Assembly (NCBI GenBank): GCA_937899395.1
Contig: CALBPU010000191.1
Location: forward strand, 1 to 19,988
DNA from: an uncultured Fretibacterium sp.
GTDB taxonomy: Bacteria > Synergistota > Synergistia > Synergistales > Aminobacteriaceae
Length of the DNA: 19,988 nucleotides
Direction: 5' to 3'
Below, in pieces: positions 1-7,687 of the stretch; positions within the stretch are counted from its first letter, which is position 1, and every line of letters begins with the position of its first letter. Position numbers and translations under genes: made by a program. The notes beneath the pieces are model-generated. The model saw only the letters and a program-made list of their open reading frames with translations, ran no database searches and had not been told where the DNA came from.

Positions 1-207
1 ATTATTTTAGCTTTATCAAAATACAGCTTCGGAGCATACCTTGTACACGCTGCAGTGATACGAGTTATAGAATTATACGGACTTAACACACTTTCATTCA
101 ATCCAATTTTTTCCGTGCCTGTAATTTCAGTGATAGTGTTTGTGATTTCATTTGCTGTCTCAGGAGTGTTAAATCATATTCCGATGTTGAAAAAATATAT
201 CGTATGA
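1..207 (+). CDS. Acyltransferase family 3 protein, C-terminal fragment
   Basis: An open frame enters from the left edge and stops at TGA 205-207, leaving 68 residues. The fragment begins in a transmembrane segment, carries SFGAYLVHAAVIR and ends with a second hydrophobic segment and the motif SGVLNHIPMLKKYIV. This pattern (SFGxYLxH, then a hydrophobic stretch and xxIPxLKKYI) is the usual tail of membrane acyltransferase 3 proteins, the OatA/WecH-like O-acetyltransferases that acetylate sugars of surface polysaccharides or peptidoglycan at the inner membrane. The catalytic N-terminal part lies outside the window, so the substrate cannot be told. It is followed at once by a strong terminator, so it is the last gene of its transcript. 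Confidence 0.72.
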   Translation: MILALSKYSFGAYLVHAAVIRVIELYGLNTLSFNPIFSVPVISVIVFVISFAVSGVLNHIPMLKKYIV

Positions 208-215
208 CAATAATT

Positions 216-254
216 AAAGAGCATACTCCTTTCTCGAAATATGCTCTTCTTTTT
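216..254 (+). terminator. Rho-independent terminator after the acyltransferase
   Basis: A perfect 9-bp stem, AAGAGCATA (217-225) with TATGCTCTT (240-248), is closed by a 14-nt loop and followed by CTTTTT. It starts 9 nt after the acyltransferase stop codon and has the T-tract on the + strand. Confidence 0.8.
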
Positions 255-262
255 ACCTTAAA

Positions 263-281
263 CCCTAAATTAAATTTAGGG
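263..281 (-). terminator. Possible weak terminator after rubredoxin
   Basis: CCCTAAAT (263-270) and ATTTAGGG (274-281) form a perfect 8-bp stem with a 3-nt loop, 30 nt past the rubredoxin stop. On the minus strand it is followed only by TTTAAGG, a poor T-tract, so it may be a weak terminator or just a 3'-end stabilising hairpin. Confidence 0.35.
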
Positions 282-311
282 AACTTTAACTCTATTATTA
301 CGGCTTAATTT

Positions 312-470
312 TTATTGAGCCTCAAACAAATCTTTACCAACAGCACATAACGGGCAAACCCAATCTTCCGGCACATCTTCCCATGCTGTTCCGGGAGCTA
401 TTCCGTTATCAGGATCGCCGACTTCAGGGTCATAAACATAACCGCAAACTGTGCAAACATATTTAGTCAT
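312..470 (-). CDS. Rubredoxin
   Basis: A 52-residue protein with the classic rubredoxin layout. The first iron-binding pair is in YVCTVCGYVYDPEVGD (Cys6, Cys9) and the second in WVCPLCAVGKDLFE (Cys39, Cys42). Between them lies the family segment GIAPGTAWEDVPEDW. Four cysteines hold one Fe atom, and the small cytoplasmic protein carries single electrons, in anaerobes usually to oxygen- or peroxide-detoxifying enzymes such as rubrerythrin or flavodiiron proteins. Length equals the family norm. The start is fixed by AAGGAGGT (479-486) 8 nt upstream. It lies 52 nt downstream of the symporter gene on the same strand, but has its own likely promoter in that gap. No partner enzyme is visible in the window. 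Confidence 0.96.
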   Translation of the reverse strand: MTKYVCTVCGYVYDPEVGDPDNGIAPGTAWEDVPEDWVCPLCAVGKDLFEAQ

Positions 471-501
471 CTATTTTTACCTCCTTATAAAATTTTTTGC
501 C

Positions 502-510
502 ATTATAACA
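502..510 (-). promoter_or_regulatory. Extended -10 promoter for rubredoxin
   Basis: Read on the minus strand this is TGTTATAAT, an extended -10 (TG-N-TATAAT) with a consensus hexamer, 31 nt from the rubredoxin ATG. No TTGACA-like -35 is seen at 16-18 nt. The site lies in the 52-nt gap after the symporter stop. Confidence 0.55.
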
Positions 511-522
511 TAACAAGCAAAT

Positions 523-1911
523 TTATTTCGCGAATATCTGATAATATCCGACAACCAAAATTGCCACAATTACCAACGGCACTATGTACGTGAAGTAAAA
601 TCTGAATGCCTTAGGGAATTTTAATCCCTTTCCTAAATCGGCCTCAGCAACAAATTTATCCCAGCCCCAACCGTAACGTGTTACACAGAATAACAAATAT
701 ACAAGCGCTCCGATCGGCAATAAATTATTGCTCACGATGAAATCCTCAAGGTCAAGAACTCCTGTACCTGCTCCGAGAGGCTGAATATTTGACCAAACAT
801 TAAAGCCTAATGCACATGGAATTGAGAGAATGAAAATCGTAATGCCCATGAAGATTGCAGATTTCTTTCTCGACCAGCCGAAACTGTCCATAAAACATGC
901 AACAATATTTTCAAAGACCGCTACAACTGTTGAAAGAGCCGCAAAACTCATGAACAGGAAAAATAACGCTCCCCAAATTTGTCCGTTAGGCATATGGTTA
1001 AACATGTTCGGAAGTGTTACGAAAATTAATCCGGGCCCGCCTCCCGGGTTTATTCCGTATGCAAAACATGCCGGGAAAATTATTAATCCTGCCGTCAACG
1101 CTACAAAAGTATCAAGCCCTGTTACCATTAAGCTCTCTCCGAAAAGCGATCTATCTTTGCTGATATAGCTTCCGAAAATCGCCATCGAACCTATTCCTAT
1201 GCTCAATGTGAAGAACGCTTGATTTAATGCTTCACGTAAAGTTGTAACTAATCCGTCTGAAACTAATTTATTGAAATCGGGTTTGAGATAAAATTCAAGT
1301 CCTTTTTCAGCTCCTTCAAGAGTTACCGAACGAACTGCCAATGCTATCATGATTACCAACAATCCGCACATCATTAATTTCGTTATTCTCTCAACGCCGC
1401 TGCGAAGTCCTGAGAAACATATAGCTGCTCCGATAATAACAGCTACAGCCATCCAGAATACCATTTCATGAGGGCTTGCGAGAAGACTGTCGAAAGATTT
1501 TCCTATAACTTCAGCTTCAACTCCGACAAATTTTCCTGTTGCCGAATAATATGTGTAAGCAATCATCCAGCCCGTAACAGTCGTGTAGAACATCATAAGA
1601 ACATAATTTCCGAACCAGCTTATATAACCCCATAATGACCAGACTTTATGCTCTGGACGAAGAACTATAAACGAACGGGACATACTTTGCTGTGAAGCCC
1701 TTCCGACTGCGAACTCCATTACCATTATCGGCATAACAAGCAATAACAGGAACAAAATATAAATCAATACGAACGCCGCTCCGCCATATTTACCTGTTAT
1801 GTAAGGAAATCGCCAAACGTTCCCTAAGCCTATAGCACAACCTGCCGAAAGAAATATAAATCCCAAACGGCTCGCAAAAGTTTCTCTCTTATCGAGTGAA
1901 TTATTTGCCAT
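523..1911 (-). CDS. Sodium-dependent amino-acid symporter, NSS (LeuT-type) family
   Basis: A 462-residue polytopic membrane protein of the neurotransmitter:sodium symporter family. The family signature in TM1 is clear: GLGNVWRFPYITGKYGGAAF, with the unwound segment that binds Na+ and substrate. Many further hydrophobic helices follow (about 11, the usual number for bacterial members of 440-460 residues). It should couple Na+ entry to uptake of an amino acid across the inner membrane; aromatic or hydrophobic amino acids are common substrates, but the sequence alone does not fix this. The frame is open upstream to a TTG at 1935, but ATG 1911 (MANNSLDKRETFASRLGF) is preferred because the longer version would place the GGAGGT ribosome site (1925-1930) inside the coding region. 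It is a single gene with its own promoter. Confidence 0.92.
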   Translation of the reverse strand: MANNSLDKRETFASRLGFIFLSAGCAIGLGNVWRFPYITGKYGGAAFVLIYILFLLLLVMPIMVMEFAVGRASQQSMSRSFIVLRPEHKVWSLWGYISWFGNYVLMMFYTTVTGWMIAYTYYSATGKFVGVEAEVIGKSFDSLLASPHEMVFWMAVAVIIGAAICFSGLRSGVERITKLMMCGLLVIMIALAVRSVTLEGAEKGLEFYLKPDFNKLVSDGLVTTLREALNQAFFTLSIGIGSMAIFGSYISKDRSLFGESLMVTGLDTFVALTAGLIIFPACFAYGINPGGGPGLIFVTLPNMFNHMPNGQIWGALFFLFMSFAALSTVVAVFENIVACFMDSFGWSRKKSAIFMGITIFILSIPCALGFNVWSNIQPLGAGTGVLDLEDFIVSNNLLPIGALVYLLFCVTRYGWGWDKFVAEADLGKGLKFPKAFRFYFTYIVPLVIVAILVVGYYQIFAK

Positions 1912-1951
1912 AATAAAATAGATTACCTCCAACAATAAAAATAATTTTTTG

Positions 1952-1960
1952 ATTATAGCA
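1952..1960 (-). promoter_or_regulatory. Extended -10 promoter for the NSS symporter
   Basis: On the minus strand this reads TGCTATAAT, a consensus TATAAT with the TG-N extension, about 40 nt from the ATG and just downstream of the terminator of the RodZ-like gene. No good -35 hexamer is seen. Confidence 0.55.
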
Positions 1961-1994
1961 TTTAATTAATTTTTTCATGAAAAATAAAATATCA

Positions 1995-2031
1995 TAAAAA
2001 AACTTCCCCTGTCATTTTTGTAACAAGGGAA
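1995..2031 (-). terminator. Rho-independent terminator after the rodZ-like gene
   Basis: On the minus strand TTCCCTTGT (2023-2031) pairs with ACAGGGGAA (2004-2012) over 9 bp including one G-U pair, followed by a run of seven T (1996-2002). It lies 19 nt past the rodZ-like stop and should end the long minus-strand operon. Confidence 0.78.
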
Positions 2032-2049
2032 ATTAAAATTTTGATTTCG

Positions 2050-2907
2050 TTATTTTATTTTTTGCGACGTACCGTCAGGATTGTAAACATGCGTTTCAGA
2101 TTTTTTCGCTGAAGGATTAACTATTCCTAAATCTTTTCCGTTTAATATTACCTGAGCAGCATTAGGTCGCCCTATTACAACTCTGGCAGGAGAATTTAAT
2201 TCCCAACGCATTGAATCTCCACGCTTTAATATCCTGCTGAATACAGGTTGAGAATTTCCAAATCTCACGCTTAACCATACATCATTAACCGCATGAATTT
2301 CCAAGAACGGTTTTATTTCAGGTTTAGGCTCTTCAGAGATAACAGGCTCTTCAGATACAACTACATCTGAAAATTCAATATCTGTTTCAGGGTTTATGTC
2401 TGATGAAATTTCAATCGAAGAATTATTATTTCCGTAAAAACTGAACAGCTTCAAATTTTTAAGGTCAAGCCCTCCGTTGCTTACAGCATACCAAACATAA
2501 CCGCCTGTTCCGATTAATGCCGCTACAAGTGCAAAGAATAACCAAAAATGTGAAGTAGGCTTAAACCCCTGCGGAGCTGATGAGCCGTTGCTTAAAACCT
2601 CATTCATAGTCTTTTGATGTCGAACTTCCAAACGTCTTGAAGATTGAGACCTTTCGTTTCGATCAAAACACGCCATAAATTCTTCCTGCAAATCTTCAGC
2701 GTTAATTAATTTGAGATACGTTCTGATAAAACCCTTAATATAAACAATTTCAGGAAAATCAGTGTAATCTCCTTCTTCAATTCCCCGAAGATATTCGGGT
2801 CTTATTTTCGTTCGATCAAAAACCGTTTCAAGAGTCATTCCGATACTTTCACGGCGTTCTGTTAAAACTCGTCCAAGCTCTATTAATCTTTCATTAATTT
2901 CCGGCAA
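2050..2907 (-). CDS. RodZ-like helix-turn-helix membrane protein
   Basis: 285 residues with the RodZ layout. Residues 9-72 form a cytoplasmic Xre-type helix-turn-helix (LGRVLTERRESIGMTLETV ... YLRGIEEGDY ... YIKGFIRTYLKLI). A basic linker leads to one transmembrane helix (about 121-142, FWLFFALVAALIGTGGYVWY). A Glu/Pro-rich stretch (180-200) and a C-terminal extracytoplasmic domain of the DUF4115 type (about 202-268) follow. RodZ ties MreB filaments to the membrane and supports rod shape; other members act as membrane regulators. The start is TTG, chosen because AAAGGAGG (2920-2927) lies 12 nt upstream and the HTH begins at once. The first 14 nt overlap the end of rpe, which suggests coupled translation. 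Last gene of the operon. The family call is firm; the cell-shape role is inferred. Confidence 0.82.
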   Translation of the reverse strand: MPEINERLIELGRVLTERRESIGMTLETVFDRTKIRPEYLRGIEEGDYTDFPEIVYIKGFIRTYLKLINAEDLQEEFMACFDRNERSQSSRRLEVRHQKTMNEVLSNGSSAPQGFKPTSHFWLFFALVAALIGTGGYVWYAVSNGGLDLKNLKLFSFYGNNNSSIEISSDINPETDIEFSDVVVSEEPVISEEPKPEIKPFLEIHAVNDVWLSVRFGNSQPVFSRILKRGDSMRWELNSPARVVIGRPNAAQVILNGKDLGIVNPSAKKSETHVYNPDGTSQKIK

Positions 2908-3583
2908 AATTCGTTAATGCCTCCTTTACATTTGCTCTGATTTGTCCAAGCCATGCAGCAGGATTTTCCTGTTTGAATAATGCGCTGCCTATTACCAAAA
3001 CATCAACACCGGCTGAAACAATTCGAGCCGCATTATATTCGTTTATTCCTCCGTCAATTTCAATAAGGTAATCCAATTTTTTGGCTTCTCTCAAGCTCAC
3101 AAGCTCTTTAACTTTTTCAAGGGAATTTTCAATGAACTTCTGACCGCCAAAACCGGGTGTTACGGACATAACTAAAATTAAATCGGCTAAATCAATAACG
3201 CTCTCAATATTTCTCACTGGTGTAGGAGGACACAAAGCTATTCCGGCCTTAATCCCTGCGTTTTTTATCATGCTTAATGAAGCGTGAAGGAGATGAGGTT
3301 CTGTTTCAGCATGAATTGTAATTGATGAAACACCGATTTTTAAGAACAACGGCAAAATTGTTTCAAGTTCGTCAATCATCAAATGAGCATCAATAAATGA
3401 GCCGGGATATTTTTTTCGTAGTGCCGAAGCATATTCAGGGCCGAAAGATAAATTCCTGACAAAATGTCCGTCCATAATATCAAGATGAAGCCAATCGTAA
3501 GAATTTTCAAGGGAGTTAATCGACTTCTCAATGTTCAAAGGATCCGCACCGAAAACTGAAGGAGCTAACAAAAATTTACGCAT
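2894..3583 (-). CDS. rpe: Ribulose-phosphate 3-epimerase
   Basis: 229 residues forming a TIM barrel of the Rpe family, which interconverts D-ribulose 5-phosphate and D-xylulose 5-phosphate in the cytoplasmic pentose phosphate pathway. Visible motifs are LLAPSVFGAD at the N-terminus, HLDIMDGHFVRNLSFGP (metal and catalytic His33, Asp35), DAHLMI (His67), MSVTPGFGGQKF (143-150 phosphate loop) and EIDGGIN with catalytic Asp177, then VIGSALF. Length is normal. A GTG at 3622 would add 13 residues overlapping the PASTA gene, but ATG 3583 matches the family start and is preferred, although its ribosome site is weak. It starts 7 nt after the PASTA stop, so it may depend on translation from upstream. 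It also links to the araA-araD products, since L-arabinose ends as xylulose 5-phosphate. Confidence 0.95.
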   Translation of the reverse strand: MRKFLLAPSVFGADPLNIEKSINSLENSYDWLHLDIMDGHFVRNLSFGPEYASALRKKYPGSFIDAHLMIDELETILPLFLKIGVSSITIHAETEPHLLHASLSMIKNAGIKAGIALCPPTPVRNIESVIDLADLILVMSVTPGFGGQKFIENSLEKVKELVSLREAKKLDYLIEIDGGINEYNAARIVSAGVDVLVIGSALFKQENPAAWLGQIRANVKEALTNFAGN

Positions 3584-3590
3584 AATAAAA

Positions 3591-4865
3591 TCATCTCTGC
3601 CTTTCCTGCCAAACTGATTCACCGCCCAAATAAATGCTTATCATACATTCCTGAGAGTATCGGGCAGTTGTGTTAATACTCTCACCGCTTCTTACTTGCC
3701 TGTTCATTATTTCACGTTTCCCTGAAGGATCAGTGATTTCGATTCTCAAATCCATAGGTCTTGCTATAGGCGGCACAACATAACGTATTCTCGCAGTCTT
3801 GCTTCCTCCTCCTGATGATGAATTTGTCGAAGGCTGTGAAGCTGTTTGAGTTTGTTGAGGAGTTGTTGAAGCCCTTGAAGGAGTTGAAGCCTTTTGAGCC
3901 GTATTTGATGTTGATGTTGCAGATAGTGTCGTTGAATAATCATCGCCGATAAAAACATCTTCTTCTCCTTTAACCGATACTATAACATTTTTATTCGCAT
4001 TATTATTAGCTGTTTGAGTATTAGTTGTTGAAGTTGTTGAAGTGTTAGTTGTGTTATTAGAGGCGGGTTGATTTGCAACACGTCTTACATTCGATGAATT
4101 TGAATTAGCGTCCATAAAACCTGCGGGACGTTTTTGGGTTGCCAGTTTCAACATAACACCCTGTCCGGGTTTCAATACAGTGCCGGCTGTCGGTGTCGTT
4201 TCAATCGCTAAACCTTCAGGTAATAATGGACTGTATACCCTGTTAATTCCCTGAACTTTTATTCCGCTTGTCTCAAGCAAATTTTTAGCTTCTGCTTCTG
4301 TCATTCTGTTTACATCAGGAACAGTAATATTATCAGCGGTTGCTGCAAATCCCCCGTCTTGAACTAACAAATGAATTTTTCCGCCTGCTGATATATTCGC
4401 AGGAGCTGAAGGACTTTGAGCAATTACCGTACCTGCTTTAACGTTAGGTTCGTTTATTCTAACAATATCACCGAGTGAAAATCCGCCCGATTTAATTTCG
4501 TTTTGGGCTTGAGTTAATGTTTTACCTTTTACATCAGGAATTGCGTGAAGCTCACCGCCTCTGCTGACCTGTAAAACAACAACAAGACCTTTTCGCAATT
4601 TCGTTTCAGGTTGAGGAGATTGAGCTAAAACTATACCTTCGGGCAAAGTTGAAGCTACTGATTCAACCTGTACAACAAGACCGAGCCTTTCTGCCTGTGA
4701 TACAGCTTCAGCAGTTGAAAGCCCTGTGAATTGAGGGACAGTTGATTTTGCTTCGGGTTTCATGAAAATCGTGTAAAAAGTTATAGCACCCGATGCCAAA
4801 ACCGTAACGATAAACATAAAAATTATAAAACCTGCCGCACCGCCTTTACGAGTTTTTAGTTTCAT
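3591..4865 (-). CDS. Stand-alone PASTA-domain membrane protein
   Basis: 424 residues: a short basic N-terminus (KLKTRKGG), one transmembrane helix (about 10-34), three PASTA repeats (about 41-103, 106-170 and 178-243, each with a VPDV/VPQF-type start and an LPEG/VKAG...P turn), a Ser/Thr/Asn/Gln-rich linker (about 251-355) and a final beta-rich domain (about 358-424). PASTA domains bind muropeptides or the penicillin-like moiety of cell-wall enzymes, and usually hang from PrkC/Stk kinases or PBPs. Here no kinase or transpeptidase domain is attached, so it is probably a membrane-anchored extracytoplasmic sensor or scaffold. ATG 4865 has AAGGAGGT about 5 nt upstream and overlaps the ankyrin gene by 20 nt. 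Exact function is unknown. Confidence 0.85.
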   Translation of the reverse strand: MKLKTRKGGAAGFIIFMFIVTVLASGAITFYTIFMKPEAKSTVPQFTGLSTAEAVSQAERLGLVVQVESVASTLPEGIVLAQSPQPETKLRKGLVVVLQVSRGGELHAIPDVKGKTLTQAQNEIKSGGFSLGDIVRINEPNVKAGTVIAQSPSAPANISAGGKIHLLVQDGGFAATADNITVPDVNRMTEAEAKNLLETSGIKVQGINRVYSPLLPEGLAIETTPTAGTVLKPGQGVMLKLATQKRPAGFMDANSNSSNVRRVANQPASNNTTNTSTTSTTNTQTANNNANKNVIVSVKGEEDVFIGDDYSTTLSATSTSNTAQKASTPSRASTTPQQTQTASQPSTNSSSGGGSKTARIRYVVPPIARPMDLRIEITDPSGKREIMNRQVRSGESINTTARYSQECMISIYLGGESVWQERQR

Positions 4866-5565
4866 TCAATACCTCCTTCAAATATTTCAATACTTCTGAA
4901 CCTTCAAGTTTTTTATTTTCAAAGGCATAATCAAAAGCTGATTTACCGTAATTATTTATTGTTGTCATATTCGCGCCTGCTTTAATTAATATCTCAACAA
5001 CTTCGGGAACATTCCATCTTGCAGCTAAAATAAAAGCGTTATCGCCGTTATTGCTTTTTGTGTCATCAGCTCCTGCGTCAATCAGTGCGTTAATTACTTC
5101 AGGATCTGGATTATTCATGGCCGCATATAACAAGGGTGTCATTCCGTTAGTATCTTTAATATTGACATTTGCGCCGGCCTTTAACAAAAATTTCACAACT
5201 TCGGACGTATTTTTTTTCGCAGCTCCCATTAAGGCCGTAATACCGTCATCTCTTACAGCTTTTATATCAGCTCCTGCCTCCAACAAAAATTTTACTGCTT
5301 CGAGCGAATTATCAGAGGCTGCAAACATTAAAGGAGTACTGCCGTCATTTCCGTTATGATTTATTGAAGCTCCGTTTTTGAGCAAAAGTTTCATAACTTT
5401 TACGTCTTTGTTATAGCGTGCAGCATTTGAGAGAGCATCATATCCTCCCATATCGACGGCATTAATATTAATTCCCGAATTAATACTCTTTTCAATTTCC
5501 TCATACGTACCGTCTGCACAAAGTTCTAAAAAATTCTGTTCCTTAACTTTCTGAAATGTTGCCAT
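4846..5565 (-). CDS. Ankyrin-repeat protein
   Basis: 239 residues made almost wholly of ankyrin repeats of about 33 residues. Successive units carry the family core: GYDALSNAAR...LLLKNGASIN, GSTPLMFAAS...LLEAGADI, GITALMGAAK...LLKAGANVN, GMTPLLYAAM...LIDAGADD, DNAFILAARW...LIKAGANM, then a degenerate last unit. There is no signal peptide and no membrane helix, so it is expected in the cytoplasm as a protein-binding scaffold. Nothing shows its partner. It lies 33 nt after rsmB and overlaps the PASTA gene by 20 nt, so it is almost certainly co-translated with that protein. The AAGGAG (5581-5586) is 15 nt from the ATG, rather far. Confidence 0.88.
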   Translation of the reverse strand: MATFQKVKEQNFLELCADGTYEEIEKSINSGININAVDMGGYDALSNAARYNKDVKVMKLLLKNGASINHNGNDGSTPLMFAASDNSLEAVKFLLEAGADIKAVRDDGITALMGAAKKNTSEVVKFLLKAGANVNIKDTNGMTPLLYAAMNNPDPEVINALIDAGADDTKSNNGDNAFILAARWNVPEVVEILIKAGANMTTINNYGKSAFDYAFENKKLEGSEVLKYLKEVLNETKNS

Positions 5566-5598
5566 ATTATAAATAAAAATCTCCTTAAAATTTCTTCT

Positions 5599-6933
5599 CT
5601 ATCTCTTCATTATAAGCGAACAATAAAAACCGTCTAACCATGAATTACATGGCCATATATAAATTCCGTAAGGTTTTCCCTTATGAAAAATTTTTCCGTC
5701 AATTTTCCAACCTATTAAACTTGAAACTTCCGTTAATTCTGAATGAGCTGAAATTATTTCGGCAATGACATTTTCGTTTTCCTGTTTTAAGAGGCTGCAT
5801 GTAATATACAAAATATATCCGCCTGTCTCACATATATTAACGGCCTTTTCCAATAATTTTTTCTCTGTTGCAACAAGAGCGTCAAATTTTTTCCAATCTA
5901 AACGCCATTTTGATTCAGGTTTTCGATTCCAAGTTCCTGAACATGAACACGGTGCATCGAGAATTACAAATGACGTTTTTTTATCAGGCTCAAGTGTTAA
6001 AGCATTACCCTGTTTCAATTTTGCACGGTCATTAACGTGAAGTCGTTCAAGTTCATGAGCAGCACTTTGTGAACGTCTCTCTGATAATTCCCAACACTCC
6101 ATTGAAGATTTTTCACAATCCTGCAAAATCTGTCCTGCTTTAACTCCCCTTCCTGAGCACATATCAATTATTATCCCTTTGTTATCGTAAAATTTTTTCA
6201 CCAGCGAGGCCGTTAATATTGAACTTTCGGATTGAACCGTAAATAATCCCTCGTTAAAGCCTTTTAGATTTACAGGTAAAACACTCTCGTTTAATCTTAA
6301 AGCACCTGAAATTTCAGAGACATGACAGCGAATTTTTTCGTCTTCTAAAATTTTTGTAACTTTTTCAGTTTTTCCCTTAGAAATTCTCAACGATGAATAA
6401 GAAGGGCTGTTAAACATCACAAAAATTTCTTTCAACTCCGATTTATTCCAAGTCCTGTTCCAAGCCGGTAATGTCCAAACAGGTATTCCTGCCCATAAAG
6501 CCTTTTGTTCAAGAGCAGGTGAATTTTTATAATCGTTTAACAGAGTTTCGCCGTTCTCAATTATTTTTCGCAACACTGCATTAACAAGGCCGCAATATTT
6601 TGAGTAAGATTTACTTCGTTTGAGGATTTCAATTATTCCGTTAATTAAAACTCCGACCGAAAATCTTCGCAGCTCTAAAATTCCTCCCGCTCCCATTATC
6701 ATTGCGACATTAACATATAAAGGCAGTTTTTCCTTCGAGCTTAAAAATTTTCCGCAGATTTCTTCCCATAATTCACGCCGTCTCATGAATATATAAATCA
6801 ATGATGAGGCAAGCGAAATATCAGAGGCTTTCATTTTTTCACGATTAGCTAAATTTCTTAGAGCCTCTGACGCAAAACGACCTTCGTTAAGATTTTCAGT
6901 TAAAATTTTGAAGGCTGCTTCAATTCCACGCAA
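5599..6933 (-). CDS. rsmB: 16S rRNA m5C methyltransferase, RsmB family
   Basis: 444 residues. The N-terminal third (about 1-140) is the helical NusB-like RNA-binding domain (ALRNLANREKMKASDISLASSLIY). The rest is a Rossmann methyltransferase: SAM motif IIIDMCSGRGVKAGQIL (255-270), ILDAPCSCSGTWNR (motif IV, Cys329) and ITCSLLKQENE (motif VI, catalytic Cys379). This is the RsmB/Sun enzyme that methylates C967 of 16S rRNA before 30S assembly. The SAM loop reads SGRG where most members have AAPGG, a variant but still glycine-rich. The start is TTG at 6933, supported by GGAGGCG (6945-6951) and because the next ATG would cut into the NusB domain. It begins 7 nt after the zinc peptidase gene. Confidence 0.9.
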   Translation of the reverse strand: MRGIEAAFKILTENLNEGRFASEALRNLANREKMKASDISLASSLIYIFMRRRELWEEICGKFLSSKEKLPLYVNVAMIMGAGGILELRRFSVGVLINGIIEILKRSKSYSKYCGLVNAVLRKIIENGETLLNDYKNSPALEQKALWAGIPVWTLPAWNRTWNKSELKEIFVMFNSPSYSSLRISKGKTEKVTKILEDEKIRCHVSEISGALRLNESVLPVNLKGFNEGLFTVQSESSILTASLVKKFYDNKGIIIDMCSGRGVKAGQILQDCEKSSMECWELSERRSQSAAHELERLHVNDRAKLKQGNALTLEPDKKTSFVILDAPCSCSGTWNRKPESKWRLDWKKFDALVATEKKLLEKAVNICETGGYILYITCSLLKQENENVIAEIISAHSELTEVSSLIGWKIDGKIFHKGKPYGIYIWPCNSWLDGFYCSLIMKR

Positions 6934-6940
6934 TTTTTAT

Positions 6941-7636
6941 TTAACGCCTCCGTGATCTGCTGATTAAAATCATTCTCACTAAAGTTAATGCAGATGTCAA
7001 AGCTGCTGCAATATATGTCCATGCCGCCGCTGTTAAAACCTTTTTAGCTCCGACTAACTCATCAGATGAAAGTGTCCCTGTCTGTTCAAGGAGTTTCAAA
7101 GCTCTTGAGCTTGCGTTGATTTCAACGGGAAGTGTTACAAGATGAAAAACTAACGCAGCTGTGAATAACATGATACCGATATTAACGAGCATTGAGTTTG
7201 CCATTAAAAGCCCGACGAAAAATAACGGTGTTGAAACACTTGTTGCAATGTTTACGACAGGCACGATTGAATTTCTGAACATCAAAGGCGAATATGCTTC
7301 GAGATGTTGAATAGCGTGTCCTGTTTCGTGAGCTGCTACACCGATTGAGGCTATGCTCCTGCTTCCGTAAACTCCGTCGGATAAATTCAAAGTCCTGTTT
7401 CTAGGGTCATAATGATCCGTTAAATTTCCGCTCACATGATTAACGGGCATGTTTGACATTCCGTAAAGCGATAACAAATTTCTTGCGACACCGTCAGCCG
7501 TAACATTATTTCGAGCAGCGATTTTGCTGTACTTGTTAAAAGTTGATTGAACGCTCGACTGTGCCCACATTGAAAGCAATATCGCAGGAATAACTATAAT
7601 AATCGTAGGATCCAATCCGTATCCGTAACCTAACAT
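6941..7636 (-). CDS. Membrane zinc metallopeptidase, YugP/Zn_peptidase_2 family
   Basis: 231 residues. A first transmembrane helix (about 8-28) is followed by a soluble part with the catalytic motif AAHETGHAIQH (HExxH at 103-107), then hydrophobic helices around 126-147, 150-168 and 205-225. The conserved LPVEINASSRA (169-179) supplies the probable third zinc ligand, Glu172. This matches the YugP-like family (PF04298), which is widespread in Firmicutes and relatives; its substrates are largely unknown and membrane protein quality control is only a guess. The start at ATG 7636 has an AAGGAGG site a few bases upstream. It is the first gene of the six-gene operon, with an extended -10 promoter in front. 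Confidence 0.9.
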   Translation of the reverse strand: MLGYGYGLDPTIIIVIPAILLSMWAQSSVQSTFNKYSKIAARNNVTADGVARNLLSLYGMSNMPVNHVSGNLTDHYDPRNRTLNLSDGVYGSRSIASIGVAAHETGHAIQHLEAYSPLMFRNSIVPVVNIATSVSTPLFFVGLLMANSMLVNIGIMLFTAALVFHLVTLPVEINASSRALKLLEQTGTLSSDELVGAKKVLTAAAWTYIAAALTSALTLVRMILISRSRRR

Positions 7637-7675
7637 GAAAAAATTTCCTCCTTAAAACAATTCAAAATTATTTGC

Positions 7676-7684
7676 AGTATAACA
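7676..7684 (-). promoter_or_regulatory. Extended -10 promoter for the zinc peptidase-rsmB operon
   Basis: Minus strand TGTTATACT, one mismatch from TG-N-TATAAT, 39 nt from the zinc peptidase ATG in the 51-nt gap after the thermonuclease gene. No clear terminator separates the two, so some read-through from the nuclease transcript is possible. Confidence 0.45.
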
Positions 7685-7687
7685 CAG

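Noticed and set aside
830..1168. Open frame of 112 codons on the + strand
   Set aside because: It lies wholly opposite the NSS symporter gene, has no family motifs and no ribosome site; it is a shadow of the real gene.
1912..1935. TTG start giving an NSS protein eight residues longer
   Set aside because: It would place the GGAGGT ribosome site inside the coding region and leave none upstream.
3584..3622. GTG start giving an Rpe protein 13 residues longer
   Set aside because: The extra residues do not match the Rpe family, whose proteins begin right before the LAPS motif.
3990..4080. Repeat-like GTTGTTGAAG tracts
   Set aside because: They are the codons of the Thr/Ser/Asn-rich linker of the PASTA protein, not a separate repeat element or CRISPR.
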